64,000 nt of DNA from DATBJJ01 sp036556425. GTDB taxonomy: Bacteria; Acidobacteriota; Vicinamibacteria; Vicinamibacterales; 2-12-FULL-66-21. The position numbers were made by a program, and so were the translations under genes. The DNA lies in contig DATBJJ010000048.1 in the NCBI GenBank assembly GCA_036556425.1, forward strand, positions 1-64,000, in the 5' to 3' direction. Positions 50,464-59,451 of this stretch are shown piece by piece. The notes beneath the pieces are model-generated. The model searched no databases. It saw only the letters and a program-made list of their open reading frames with translations, and was not told the origin of the DNA. Numbering within the stretch: the first letter of the stretch is position 1; each line of letters starts with the position of its first letter.

Positions 50464-51101
50464 GGAACCGGAAGATCGACCAGCAGCTGCTTCTGTCCCA
50501 CGACGCGCACCAGTACGCGCTCGCTCGTCTTACCAGTGGCCGGGTCCCGCGCCCAGATCCAGTAGCGTCCTGGCTCGATCACCGCTTCGGTCGGCGTGCT
50601 GAGCTGCGGGAAATTCGTAGGCGACGCACCCGCGGCATGTTCGTAGATCTTGAGAAGATAAAACACCTGCCAGTTGCCGACGGGACCACCAGTTCTCCTC
50701 GTGTTGATTTGCAACAGAATGGTCCCGCCCATGCCGATGTCCAGACGGCGGCAATGTTCGACCTTCGCCTCCAGCTCGCTCGCGGCGTCCTCCCATTGTT
50801 CGTCAGACGCCTTTTTCGTGAGCTCGGCGACGCGCTGGAGCGCGTGGAGGTACGCGGGAGTCACATCGGCGAGATTTGTTCGATTCGCGCGATTGATCAG
50901 CCAATCAACCGCCTGCCGCGTGCGCTCCCATCGCTTCTGCATAATGGCGGGTGGGGGCTTCTCACGAAGTACCGTCTGTTCAGCGACGACATGGTCTCTG
51001 ATTTGTGAGAGAGCTGCAGTCAACGCGCCGGCGGAGACCTGGGCGCGTAGAAGGGACGGAACGACGAGTGTCAGCACGAGTACGGCGATGCAGACCCTCA
51101 T
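50460..51101 (-). CDS. Secreted partner of the TIR protein, unknown function
   Basis: A 213-aa protein from the ATG at 51101, with a clear signal peptide (MRVCIAVLVLTLVVPSLLRAQ). The first half is alpha-helical with Arg/Glu-rich segments (QKRWERTRQAVDWL), the second half is beta-rich (GTILLQINT, YWIWARDPATGKTSERVLVRV). I recognise no family. It precedes the TIR gene with an ATGA overlap, so it could be an envelope-side sensor for the TIR protein's periplasmic loop. ATG 51125 is an alternative start. Confidence 0.7.
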   Translation of the reverse strand: MRVCIAVLVLTLVVPSLLRAQVSAGALTAALSQIRDHVVAEQTVLREKPPPAIMQKRWERTRQAVDWLINRANRTNLADVTPAYLHALQRVAELTKKASDEQWEDAASELEAKVEHCRRLDIGMGGTILLQINTRRTGGPVGNWQVFYLLKIYEHAAGASPTNFPQLSTPTEAVIEPGRYWIWARDPATGKTSERVLVRVVGQKQLLVDLPVP

Positions 51102-51139
51102 CGGCGGATGATACACGAGGAACAAGGTATAGTACGCCG

Positions 51140-51889
51140 ATGCGGCGCTTGCTCCTGCTCCTGCTGCTCGCCACGCTCGCGATCGCGGACGTCATTGCCA
51201 CGCGAGAGCCTCTCCCCGATCCGGTCGCGACGTTTTCGATTCTCGGCTACGACCCCGACTCGGGCGAGATCGGCGGCGCGGTGCAGTCGCGCGTGTTCTC
51301 GGTCGGCAACGGCGTCTTGTGGGGCGAAGCGGAAGTCGGCATGGTCGCGACGCAGGCGATCGTGGACGTCAGCTACGGTCCGCAGGCGCTGCAGCTTCTG
51401 AAGAAAGGCCTCGCGCCCGACGAGATCGTCAAGACGATCTGGGACGCCGATCCCGATCCGGGGTATCGCGGGAATCCCTGGCCGAAAGCCGGGCGTCAGT
51501 TCGCGGTGATGAACGCCAAGGGCGTGTATGCGGCGTTCACCGGCGAGAAAGCGACGCCGTGGGCCGGCCACAAGGGAGGAAAGTTCTGCACCGCGCAGGG
51601 CAACATCCTCGCGGGCGAGCCGGTCGTCGCGGGAATGGTCGACGCGTTCGAGAAGACGACGGGCGATCTCTCGCTGCGATTGATGGCGGCGCTCGACGCC
51701 GGTCAGGCGGCCGGCGGCGACAAGCGCGGAATGCAGTCAGCCGCGATGCTGATCGTGAAGAAGGATGGCGGCGTGTGGCTGCACAACGACGTCGTTCTGC
51801 GTCTGCAGGTCGACGACAGCCCCGAGCCGCTCAAAGAACTGCGCCGCCTCGTCGAATCGAACAATCAGCGCCGCAATAGAAATCGATAG
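51140..51889 (+). CDS. Exported DUF1028 (Ntn-hydrolase-like) protein
   Basis: A 249-aa DUF1028 protein with a signal peptide (MRRLLLLLLLATLAIADVIA). PVATFSILGYDPDSGEIGGAVQS and GMVATQAIVDVSYG are typical of the family, here cited as FSILGYD and GGAVQSR. Members are thought to be Ntn hydrolases of unknown substrate. The frame is open to 51005 but ATG 51140 has the signal peptide. Divergent from the TIR unit. Confidence 0.85.
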   Translation: MRRLLLLLLLATLAIADVIATREPLPDPVATFSILGYDPDSGEIGGAVQSRVFSVGNGVLWGEAEVGMVATQAIVDVSYGPQALQLLKKGLAPDEIVKTIWDADPDPGYRGNPWPKAGRQFAVMNAKGVYAAFTGEKATPWAGHKGGKFCTAQGNILAGEPVVAGMVDAFEKTTGDLSLRLMAALDAGQAAGGDKRGMQSAAMLIVKKDGGVWLHNDVVLRLQVDDSPEPLKELRRLVESNNQRRNRNR

Positions 51890-51891
51890 GC

Positions 51892-53622
51892 CTACTTCGC
51901 CTTCCTCAGCGTCCGCATCAGTTTTCCTTCACCCATTTCCGCGGACCCGACGATCGCGCGGACGACGTAGTCGCCCGGCGCGAGCGAGCCAATCTGCAGC
52001 GTGCCGCTCACGATGAATCGATCGGGATCCTTTGTCGCGTTCCCTGAAGGCGGCACTTGCTGAATGGGCGGCCCATCCGGCGTCGCGGCAATCTCGATGC
52101 GGAGGGGCAGCGACGCGGGCGGCTTGCCGTAGACCTCGAACGTCGCAATCGCCGTCGGCTCGTCCTTGAATTCGAGGACCGGTTTGAATCCGCCGGCATC
52201 GACGCCGAGGAGAATCGCGCTCATCTTGAGCGCTCCGGCAGTCGTGAGCTCGATCGGTATGTCGAGGTCGGCCGATCCGCTCCGTCCGGAGGAATCGGTC
52301 GCCGCGAGGCGGATCCGGTACTGCCCGGGCGGGACGACGGCCGCGAACATCATCGGCATCTTCGCGAGCGCTTCCTGCTGCGCGGTGGATTGCGCCGTCA
52401 ACTTGCCCTTCGCGTCGTAGACGCCGAGCACCGCGGCGTTGATCTTCGCGGCGGGATCGATCGACTCGCCGACGGCGACGACTTTCAGCTTGTCGCCCGC
52501 GTCTCTCGACGCAAACGCCGCGACACGCAGCGGCAGATCGCGGAAGACGGTCGCCTCGCGCAGCATGTCGCGCGGGCTGATGCCGCCGCGCTTCGCCGCC
52601 TTCGCGTTCGCGATCTGCAGTTGGGTGCCCGCGCGCGCCGTGACGTCCGCGCGCGTGACGCGCAGCTCGAAGCGATGCGTCTGGCCGTTTCGCTCCGACG
52701 GCTCGGGATCGAATTCGACGATGTACGACGCGGAGGTTTCGAGCGCGAAGCGGTTCAGCGGGTTCTCGGTCGCGGCGTAGAGCACGGTGACCTGCGCGCC
52801 CGTCACGCCCGCGAGATTGTCGAGGCCTTCGCTGCGGCCGGTCACGTTCAAGTCGCCCTGAACGACGTACACGTGCGCCTTGGCCGCGGCAGCCGCGACA
52901 CCGACTTTCTGGAAATGATCGGTCGTGAGCTCGCACGCGAACGTGCCCGCGGCGCCGAATGTGCCGCGATTGCCGCCCGAGAGGTTGGTCGAGAAGAACA
53001 CGATCGTCGCCGGCGTTCGCGCGGAGGCGAGGCTCATCAGAAGTCCGGTGAGCGCGTCGAGCGTGTCGCGGGTGCGGCAGGCGACCTCTTCAGCGGTCTC
53101 CTGCTGCGGTCCGACGCCTGCGATGCGCCCGAGCGCCTGGCGGACCTGGTCGGCCGTCGTCGGCTCGAGCCGCGTCGTCGGGCGCGGCGTCGTCAGGAGC
53201 GCCACGCGATCGCCTGGCGCGACGGCGCCGAGAAACTGCTCGATCGACTGCTTCGTCAAACGCTCGTTGCCGGGCCTGAAGGATGCGTCGTCGATCACGA
53301 ACACGTACACGCGGCCGGAGAACGCCGCCGTCGCGCTGTTCGATCCAAACGGGGCCGGGAGCTGCGCCGCGGCGGGCCTGCCGTCGCTGACCGCGTCGAT
53401 CCGCTGGAGCGATTTGATCGTCCGCGGGCGTCCGTTGACGCGAAGCTGCACTTCGTCGCTCTTCAGATCGAGCACGGGGCGGCCGTCGCGCCCGACGGCG
53501 AGGAAGCTGATGGCCACGGGCTCGGCGCCCGCCTGCGCCTGCGCGATCGCGCGCGGCGGCGCGGCCGTTGCCGCAACGAACAACGCAAGAGCGGCGGCGC
53601 CGATCGAAGTGCGTGTTTTCAT
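51892..53622 (-). CDS. Secreted VWFA-related Acidobacteria-type protein
   Basis: A 576-aa protein with a signal peptide (AALALFVAATAAPPRAIAQ). A VWA-like domain follows (about 105-300) with YVFVIDDASF in place of DxSxS and a VVFFSTNLSGG segment. The last 200 residues are beta-rich repeats. This VWFA subfamily (TIGR03436-like) is expanded in Acidobacteria. Function unknown, probably extracellular binding. Convergent with DUF1028, 2-bp gap. Confidence 0.8.
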   Translation of the reverse strand: MKTRTSIGAAALALFVAATAAPPRAIAQAQAGAEPVAISFLAVGRDGRPVLDLKSDEVQLRVNGRPRTIKSLQRIDAVSDGRPAAAQLPAPFGSNSATAAFSGRVYVFVIDDASFRPGNERLTKQSIEQFLGAVAPGDRVALLTTPRPTTRLEPTTADQVRQALGRIAGVGPQQETAEEVACRTRDTLDALTGLLMSLASARTPATIVFFSTNLSGGNRGTFGAAGTFACELTTDHFQKVGVAAAAAKAHVYVVQGDLNVTGRSEGLDNLAGVTGAQVTVLYAATENPLNRFALETSASYIVEFDPEPSERNGQTHRFELRVTRADVTARAGTQLQIANAKAAKRGGISPRDMLREATVFRDLPLRVAAFASRDAGDKLKVVAVGESIDPAAKINAAVLGVYDAKGKLTAQSTAQQEALAKMPMMFAAVVPPGQYRIRLAATDSSGRSGSADLDIPIELTTAGALKMSAILLGVDAGGFKPVLEFKDEPTAIATFEVYGKPPASLPLRIEIAATPDGPPIQQVPPSGNATKDPDRFIVSGTLQIGSLAPGDYVVRAIVGSAEMGEGKLMRTLRKAK

Positions 53623-53683
53623 GCCGCAGAGGATAACTCAAGAGCCTGTGACATGATCAAAGGCAGTCCACGAGCGCTCCTCC

Positions 53684-55060
53684 ATGCTTCCCTCCCTTCG
53701 CAATCTGAGACAGGAATTCCGGCCGATGGTCGCGCTGGCGGTTCCCGTCGTTCTGGCGGAGCTCGGATGGATGGCGATGGGCGTCGTCGACACGCTGATG
53801 GTGGGACGCCTCAGCCCCGAGGCGATCGGCGCGGTCGGCATCGGCAGCTCGCTGTTCATCGCGATCGTGATCTTCGCGATGGGGCTTCTGCTTGGGCTCG
53901 ACACGCTCGTGTCGCAGGCTTACGGCGCGGGACGCATCGAAGAGTGCCATCGCTGGCTGGTTCACGGCGTCGTGATGAGCGTCGTCGTGTCGGTCCCCGC
54001 GCTGCTCGCGCTCGTTCTCCTGAGAGCGATGCTCTCGCGATGGGGTCTCGATCCCCGGGTTCTGGAGTTGACGCAACCGTATCTGGCGGCGCTCTCGTGG
54101 AGCGCCGTCCCGTTGTTGATGTACGCGACGTTCAGGCGCTACCTGCAAGGCATGGGCGTGGTGCGGCCGATCATCGTCGCGCTCGTGGCGGCGAACATCG
54201 TGAACGTCGTCTTGAACTGGATCCTGATCTTCGGGCGCTTCGGCGCGCCGGCGATGGGTGTCCGCGGCTCGGCGTGGGCGACGGTCATCGCGCGGATCGT
54301 GATGGCGGGCTGCTTGTTGATCGTCATCGTTCTGCGCGAACGAGGACGGCGCCCGGGCCTCTTCGAGACGCCGCTGACGATCGAGGGCGCGTGGATGCGG
54401 CGGTTGTTCACGCTCGGCTTTCCGGCCGCGTCGCAGATCACGCTGGAGGTCGGCGTGTTCGCGGCGGCGACGGCGCTCGCGGGCAGGCTCGCGCCGGCCG
54501 CGCTCGCGTCGCATCAGATCGCGCTCAACATCGCCGCGTGCTCGTTCATGGTTCCGCTCGGGATCTCGTCGGCCGGCGCGGTGCGCGTCGGCCACGCGGT
54601 CGGACGCCGCGATCCGATTGGCGCCGAGCGCTCCGGTTGGACGGCGCTCCTCTTCGGCGCGGGATTCATGTCGTGCGCGGCGCTCGTGTTCGTCGCCGCG
54701 CCCCGCGCGTTGATTGGCGCGTTCACGACCGATCCGGGCGTGCTCGCGCTCGGCTCCGCGCTGCTGTTCGTCGCGGCGGTCTTTCAGTTGTTCGACGGCA
54801 TCCAAGGCGTCGCCACCGGCGTGCTGCGCGGGCTCGGCGACACGCGCACGCCGATGATTTGGAATCTGATCGGCCACTGGTTCATCGGCCTGCCGTTCGG
54901 GTACACGCTCTGTTTCGTCGTGGGGTTCGGCGTGACCGGGTTGTGGTGGGGCCTTTCGACCGGGTTGATGATCTGCGGCGTGTCGCTTCTGATCGTCTGG
55001 GCGAGGCGGATCCATGCGCTCAAGCACGGCGCCGCGGCGGCGCCTTACTTGCGCGCGTAG
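53684..55060 (+). CDS. MATE family efflux transporter
   Basis: A 458-aa cation-coupled exporter with twelve membrane helices in two pseudo-repeats. VVLAELGWMAMGVVDTLMVG is the typical first helix and GVLRGLGDTRTPM the typical seventh to eighth loop. Likely exports drugs or metabolites. The 3' end overlaps the convergent ispG by 16 bp. Confidence 0.92.
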   Translation: MLPSLRNLRQEFRPMVALAVPVVLAELGWMAMGVVDTLMVGRLSPEAIGAVGIGSSLFIAIVIFAMGLLLGLDTLVSQAYGAGRIEECHRWLVHGVVMSVVVSVPALLALVLLRAMLSRWGLDPRVLELTQPYLAALSWSAVPLLMYATFRRYLQGMGVVRPIIVALVAANIVNVVLNWILIFGRFGAPAMGVRGSAWATVIARIVMAGCLLIVIVLRERGRRPGLFETPLTIEGAWMRRLFTLGFPAASQITLEVGVFAAATALAGRLAPAALASHQIALNIAACSFMVPLGISSAGAVRVGHAVGRRDPIGAERSGWTALLFGAGFMSCAALVFVAAPRALIGAFTTDPGVLALGSALLFVAAVFQLFDGIQGVATGVLRGLGDTRTPMIWNLIGHWFIGLPFGYTLCFVVGFGVTGLWWGLSTGLMICGVSLLIVWARRIHALKHGAAAAPYLRA

Positions 55061-56271
55061 CGCGTTTCCACGTAGTTGTCGACCAGCTCGCGGAACGCCA
55101 CGGCGAGCTCTTCGTACGTGCCGCGCAGCGTCGTGTGATGCTGGCCGTCGATGTAGACCGGGCAGTTCGGCGCTTCTCCCGTGCCCGGCAGGCTGATGCC
55201 GATGCTTGCCGCCTTCGATTCCCCAGGGCCGTTGACCACGCAGCCCATGACGGCGAGCGTCATGCTCTCTACGCCCTCGTACTGCGTCCGCCATTGCGGC
55301 ATGCGCTCGCGGATGTACTCCTGCGTGCGCTCGGCCAGCTCCTGAAACGTGCTGCTCGTCGTGCGGCCGCAGCCGGGACACGCGGTGACGCTCGGCGCGA
55401 ACGTTCGAAGGCCGAGCGACTGCAGCAGCTCGCAGGCGGCGATCACTTCCTCGCGCCGATCTCCGCCCGGGCGGGGCGTCAGGGACACGCGAATCGTGTC
55501 GCCGATGCCTTCGTTGAGCAGCACGCCCATGGCCGAGGCCGACCATACGAGCCCCTTCACGCCCATTCCAGCTTCCGTCAGCCCGAGGTGCAGCGGCTGA
55601 TCGGTGCGGCGCGCGAGCTCGCGATACACGGCGATGAGATCCCGCGGACGCGACGTCTTGCACGAGATGATGATCTGATCCTTGCGCAGTCCCGACTCGA
55701 GCGCCAGATCGGTTGACTGTACCGCGGAGAGGATCAGGCACTCGTTGATGATCTCTTCGGACGTGCGCCCGAGATCGCGATCGGTGTTCTCCTGCATCTT
55801 CGCGACGACGAGCTCTTGGTTGAGCGACCCGCCGTTCACGCCGATGCGGACCGGCTTTCCGTTGTCGGTTGCGACCTTGCAGATGGTCGCGAACTGCTCA
55901 TCGCGCCGACGGCCCGTTCCGACGTTGCCGGGATTGATCCGGTACTTGTCGAGCGCGCGCGCGCAGTCCGGAAACCGCGTCAGCAGAAGGTGTCCGTTGT
56001 AGTGGAAGTCGCCGATGAGCGGCGCCGTCACGCCCGCGTCGAGCATGCGCTGTTTGATCTCGGGAACCGCGGCCGCCGCTTCCGGCAGGTTGACAGTCAC
56101 GCGGACCATCTCGGATCCCGCTTCAGCCAGCTCGACGCACTGCCGTGCCGTGGCCTTCGCGTCCGCGGTATCGGTCATCGTCATGGACTGAACGACCACC
56201 GGCGCGCCGCCGCCAACCTGGACCGTTCCAACCCGAACGCCGACCGTTCTGTGCAGTTTCACGAGTGACAT
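55045..56271 (-). CDS. ispG: 4-hydroxy-3-methylbut-2-enyl diphosphate synthase
   Basis: A 408-aa [4Fe-4S] enzyme of the MEP pathway (gcpE). VVVQSMTMTDTAD opens the protein; cluster ligands are the Cys pair in ACPGCGRTTSSTF and the Cys in GCVVNGPGE, whose Glu is also a ligand. KYRINPGNVG is conserved. Complements dxr in the window. Confidence 0.96.
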   Translation of the reverse strand: MSLVKLHRTVGVRVGTVQVGGGAPVVVQSMTMTDTADAKATARQCVELAEAGSEMVRVTVNLPEAAAAVPEIKQRMLDAGVTAPLIGDFHYNGHLLLTRFPDCARALDKYRINPGNVGTGRRRDEQFATICKVATDNGKPVRIGVNGGSLNQELVVAKMQENTDRDLGRTSEEIINECLILSAVQSTDLALESGLRKDQIIISCKTSRPRDLIAVYRELARRTDQPLHLGLTEAGMGVKGLVWSASAMGVLLNEGIGDTIRVSLTPRPGGDRREEVIAACELLQSLGLRTFAPSVTACPGCGRTTSSTFQELAERTQEYIRERMPQWRTQYEGVESMTLAVMGCVVNGPGESKAASIGISLPGTGEAPNCPVYIDGQHHTTLRGTYEELAVAFRELVDNYVETRYARK

Positions 56272-56298
56272 GTCGATAACCCATTGATCATAGCGTGA

Positions 56299-56371
56299 GG
56301 CGCGGATCTCGCGGATTGAGGCGGATTTTGCGGATCCAATCGCGTGATCCGGATTATCCGCGCAATCGCGT
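56299..56371. repeat. GCGGAT array upstream of the TrbI-like gene
   Basis: GCGGAT occurs at 56302, 56311, 56321 and 56330 at 9-10 bp spacing, then turns to the other strand as ATCCGG and ATCCGCGC (56356-56363). The same word fills the other end of the following gene (57411-57471). Confidence 0.75.
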
Positions 56372-56476
56372 CAACGGCGTCCGTTTTGCAGCACAAACAG
56401 GCAGCCTCGGCCGGCCGACTGAACCGCACGCGGGAACGTCTCAGTAGGTGCCAGCGCTGGAGGCGAAGGAACAGCA

Positions 56477-57409
56477 ATGATGACCGGAGAGAAATCCAAG
56501 GCCACAAAGAGTTTGATCGCTGCGCTCCTGGCGGTGTGCCTCATCGCGCCAGCCGCGGCGCAGACGAACGCCTCGAACGTCTCGAGCGCCGACATCCAGC
56601 GCCTGCAGGACGAAGTGTACCAAGCAGGTAGCGATGTGTCGCGGTTGAGGACGACCAACGCCTCCGAAGCGGCGCGATTGGAGGACGAGCTCGACACGCT
56701 TCGCGATGAAGTGATCTATCTGAAAGTGAAGCTCCGGAAAGAATCGAATGTCAGCCGGCGCGAGTACACGGATCTTCGCAATCAGCTCCAGGATCTGCGA
56801 TCGCGTGCGCGCGGCGAAGCGTCCCGCCGAGGCGGCACGTCGACGCGCGGCAGTTCCGGCTCGGACGTCGTCTTCGACGATCGGCCACGGTCGACGACAT
56901 CCCCGAGGTCGCAGGGCGGAATCCCTGTCGGCCAGGAAATCGACGTTCGCATTCAACAGGAACTGACGTCCGATACCGCGCAGGTCGAGGACCGGTTCGA
57001 AGCGACGACGGTCGTCGATCTGAACGAGGGCGACCGCGTGTTGATCCCGGCGGGCTCGATGATGCGCGGCATCGTCACGTCGGTGAATCGCGCGTCGCGG
57101 ACCGATCGCAAGGGGAGCCTGACGGTGAGCTTCAATCAAGTCACGGTCCGCGGCCGCAGCTATCCGATGCGCGGCACGGTCGTCGACACGATCGAGAGCG
57201 AAGGCATCCGCGGGGAAGCGGCGCGCATCGGCGCCGGATCGGCCGTCGGCGCCATCATCGGCGGCATCGTCGGCGGCGTGAAAGGCGCGCTGCTCGGCGT
57301 CCTGATCGGCGGCGGCGGGACGATGATCGCGACCGAAGGCAAGGACGTGCATCTGCCGCCGGGAACGATTCTGCGCGTGCGGATGGACACGCCTCCAGAG
57401 ATCCGATAG
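56477..57409 (+). CDS. Exported coiled-coil protein with TrbI/VirB10-like domain
   Basis: A 310-aa protein. Signal peptide (about 10-33, IAALLAVCLIAPAAA), coiled coil (about 40-110, QRLQDEVYQAGSDVSRLR), Arg/Ser-rich linker, then a beta-domain (about 155-300) with DVRIQQELTSDTAQVEDRFEA and LIPAGSMMRGIV, close to TrbI/VirB10-like modules. A glycine-zipper helix (AVGAIIGGIVGGVKGALLGVLIGGGG, about 255-280) could insert in a membrane. Flanked on both sides by GCGGAT arrays. Function unknown. Confidence 0.75.
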   Translation: MMTGEKSKATKSLIAALLAVCLIAPAAAQTNASNVSSADIQRLQDEVYQAGSDVSRLRTTNASEAARLEDELDTLRDEVIYLKVKLRKESNVSRREYTDLRNQLQDLRSRARGEASRRGGTSTRGSSGSDVVFDDRPRSTTSPRSQGGIPVGQEIDVRIQQELTSDTAQVEDRFEATTVVDLNEGDRVLIPAGSMMRGIVTSVNRASRTDRKGSLTVSFNQVTVRGRSYPMRGTVVDTIESEGIRGEAARIGAGSAVGAIIGGIVGGVKGALLGVLIGGGGTMIATEGKDVHLPPGTILRVRMDTPPEIR

Positions 57410-57410
57410 A

Positions 57411-57471
57411 CGCGGATTACGCGGATCACGTCTATCCGCGTGATCCGCGTAATCAGCGTAATCCGCGTCTA
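57411..57471. terminator. GCGGAT inverted repeat between convergent genes
   Basis: GATTACGCGGATCACG (57415-57430) and its exact complement (57439-57454) form a 16-bp stem with an 8-nt loop; more copies extend to 57471. It sits between two convergent genes and covers the last codons of hemL, so it may end transcription both ways. No U-run. Confidence 0.6.
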
Positions 57472-58766
57472 ACGGCGTTGAACGCCTCCCGCGCCGCCGC
57501 GATCGTTTTGTCGACGTCGCGATCGGTGTGCGCGCCCGACAAGAACCACGCCTCGAACTGCGACGGCGGAAGATAGATTCCCTGCGCGAGCATCGCGTGG
57601 AAGAATCGTCCGTACGCGCCGGTGTCGGACGCGAGCGCTGATTGATAATCCCGCACCGCCTGGCTCGTGAAGAACGGCGTCAGCATCGATCCGAACGCAT
57701 TGATTTGCAGCGGAACACTCGCGGCGCGCGACGCGTCCGCGAGACCCGCCGCGAGCTTGGCGGTCAAGCGCGCCATGTGCCGGTAGAGCCGCGGCGAGAG
57801 CGCTTCGAGAGACCACGACCCCGCCGTCATCGCGAGCGGATTGCCTGAGAGCGTGCCGGCCTGATAGACCGGACCGGCGGGCGCGATGAGATCCATTACG
57901 TCGGCGCGGCCGCCATACGCGCCGACCGGCAGCCCGCCGCCGATGATCTTTCCGAGACACGTCAAGTCCGGGCGGACGCCCGCGATCTGCTGCGCGCCGC
58001 CGACCGCCGCGCGGAATCCCGAGATCACTTCGTCGAACACGAGCAGCGCGTGCTCGCGATCGCACAGCGCGCGAAGGCCCGCGAGGAAGCCCGGCTGCGG
58101 AGGCACGACGCCCATGTTGCCGGCGATCGGCTCGACGATCACCGCCGCGATCTGTTTCGGGTTCTGCGCGAACACGGCTTCGACCGACGAGAGATCGTTG
58201 TAGCGCGCGAGCAGCGTGTCGCGCGCGGCGCCGGAGGACACGCCCGGACTCGTCGGAACGCCGAGCGTCATCGCGCCGGAACCGGCCTGGACGAGGAACG
58301 CGTCGGCATGCCCGTGGTAGCACCCCTCGAACTTGACGATGCGATCGCAGCCGGCGGCGGCGCGCGCGACGCGGACCGCGCTCATCGCCGCTTCCGTGCC
58401 GGAGCTGACGAAGCGGATGCGCTCCATCGACGGCATCAGCGTCGCGACGCGCTGCGCGAGGCGCGTCTCGAGCTCCGTCGGCGCGCCGAAGCTCGTCCCG
58501 CGCGCCGCGGCTCCCGCCAGCGCCTTCAACAACCCTTTCGGCGCGTGCCCGTGAATCAACGGGCCCCACGACATCACGTAGTCGACGTAGCGGCGCCCGT
58601 CGACGTCCTCGATCTGCGATCCGCGCGCGCGCGCGATGAAGATCGGCGTTCCTCCAACGCCCTTGAACGCGCGGACGGGACTATCGACGCCGCCAGGCAG
58701 GATGCGCGACGCGGCGGCGAACAGCTTTTCGGACTTCGGGTATCTCGACCGTGGCCTGCGAAGCAT
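57453..58766 (-). CDS. hemL: Glutamate-1-semialdehyde 2,1-aminomutase
   Basis: A 437-aa PLP enzyme that makes 5-aminolevulinate. The PLP Lys is in CLGKIIGGGLPVGAYGG, VIVEPIAGNMGVV and ADAFLVQAGSGAMT are conserved, and DEVISGF holds the PLP Asp. The last residues (VRRGLR) are encoded by the GCGGAT repeat, so the natural C-terminus has been replaced. hemB lies 5 kb downstream. Confidence 0.95.
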   Translation of the reverse strand: MLRRPRSRYPKSEKLFAAASRILPGGVDSPVRAFKGVGGTPIFIARARGSQIEDVDGRRYVDYVMSWGPLIHGHAPKGLLKALAGAAARGTSFGAPTELETRLAQRVATLMPSMERIRFVSSGTEAAMSAVRVARAAAGCDRIVKFEGCYHGHADAFLVQAGSGAMTLGVPTSPGVSSGAARDTLLARYNDLSSVEAVFAQNPKQIAAVIVEPIAGNMGVVPPQPGFLAGLRALCDREHALLVFDEVISGFRAAVGGAQQIAGVRPDLTCLGKIIGGGLPVGAYGGRADVMDLIAPAGPVYQAGTLSGNPLAMTAGSWSLEALSPRLYRHMARLTAKLAAGLADASRAASVPLQINAFGSMLTPFFTSQAVRDYQSALASDTGAYGRFFHAMLAQGIYLPPSQFEAWFLSGAHTDRDVDKTIAAAREAFNAVRRGLR

Positions 58767-58783
58767 AGCCGTTCACAATATCA

Positions 58784-58871
58784 GGGTTCACGGGTTCACG
58801 GGTTCACGGGTTCACGGGTTCACGGGTTCACGGGTTCACGGGTTCACGGGTTCAAGGGGTTCAAGGGTTCA
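58784..58871 (+). repeat. Octamer array GGGTTCAC, left flank of dinB-like gene
   Basis: Eight perfect tandem GGGTTCAC units (58784-58847) followed by three degenerate ones (GGGTTCAA, GGGGTTCAA, GGGTTCAC) to 58871. It fills the space between the hemL start and the end of the DinB gene. Confidence 0.95.
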
Positions 58872-58878
58872 CGAGACA

Positions 58879-59436
58879 CTACGGTGCTTGACTGGCTGGC
58901 GGCACGATCCCGTTCATCCGCAAATAGACGACGAGCTGACCGTAGTGATCCGATGCGTGCCAGACGGCAAGCGTCGTGATGCCGAGACGCGTGCTCGAGC
59001 CGCCGTACGGTCCGCTGACGGGATCGAGCGCGTTCGACGCGGTGAGACCTTTCAGCACGCCGTGCGCGTACTCGAACGAGTCTTTCAGATACTTCACCAG
59101 CTCCGCTTTCGTCTTCGCGGGACTCGGACCACCCGTTCCGCAGTTTGCCGGAGGCGTCTTTCCTTCGATTTCGTTGAAGAACCCGTAGTTCCCGCACGCC
59201 ACGTGCTTGACTTGCTCGGCGAACGTCCGCACGTTCGAGAACGCGCCGTCCTTCGGCCGGAAATCGTACTGCTCGGCCGGCATCGCCTCCGCCGCCGAGA
59301 CGAATGACTTCGTGATCATCGACCACCACGGCTCGATTGACGCCGCAAGCGACGCGGTCGGCGCAGCGGGCGTGTCCTGCGCGGCCGCCGCGAGCGGGAG
59401 GCACAACATGGTCGAAAGCAAGAACCCAAACCTCAT
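58879..59436 (-). CDS. Exported DinB-family protein
   Basis: A 185-aa protein with signal peptide (MRFGFLLSTMLCLPLAAAAQ) and a DinB four-helix bundle. Metal ligands are probably His in EQVKHVACG and the two His of VWHASDHYGQ. DinB-like proteins include thiol-dependent S-transferases; an exported form has no known substrate. Enclosed by octamer arrays in opposite orientation. Confidence 0.85.
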   Translation of the reverse strand: MRFGFLLSTMLCLPLAAAAQDTPAAPTASLAASIEPWWSMITKSFVSAAEAMPAEQYDFRPKDGAFSNVRTFAEQVKHVACGNYGFFNEIEGKTPPANCGTGGPSPAKTKAELVKYLKDSFEYAHGVLKGLTASNALDPVSGPYGGSSTRLGITTLAVWHASDHYGQLVVYLRMNGIVPPASQAP

Positions 59437-59451
59437 GGAGCCTCTTTTCGC

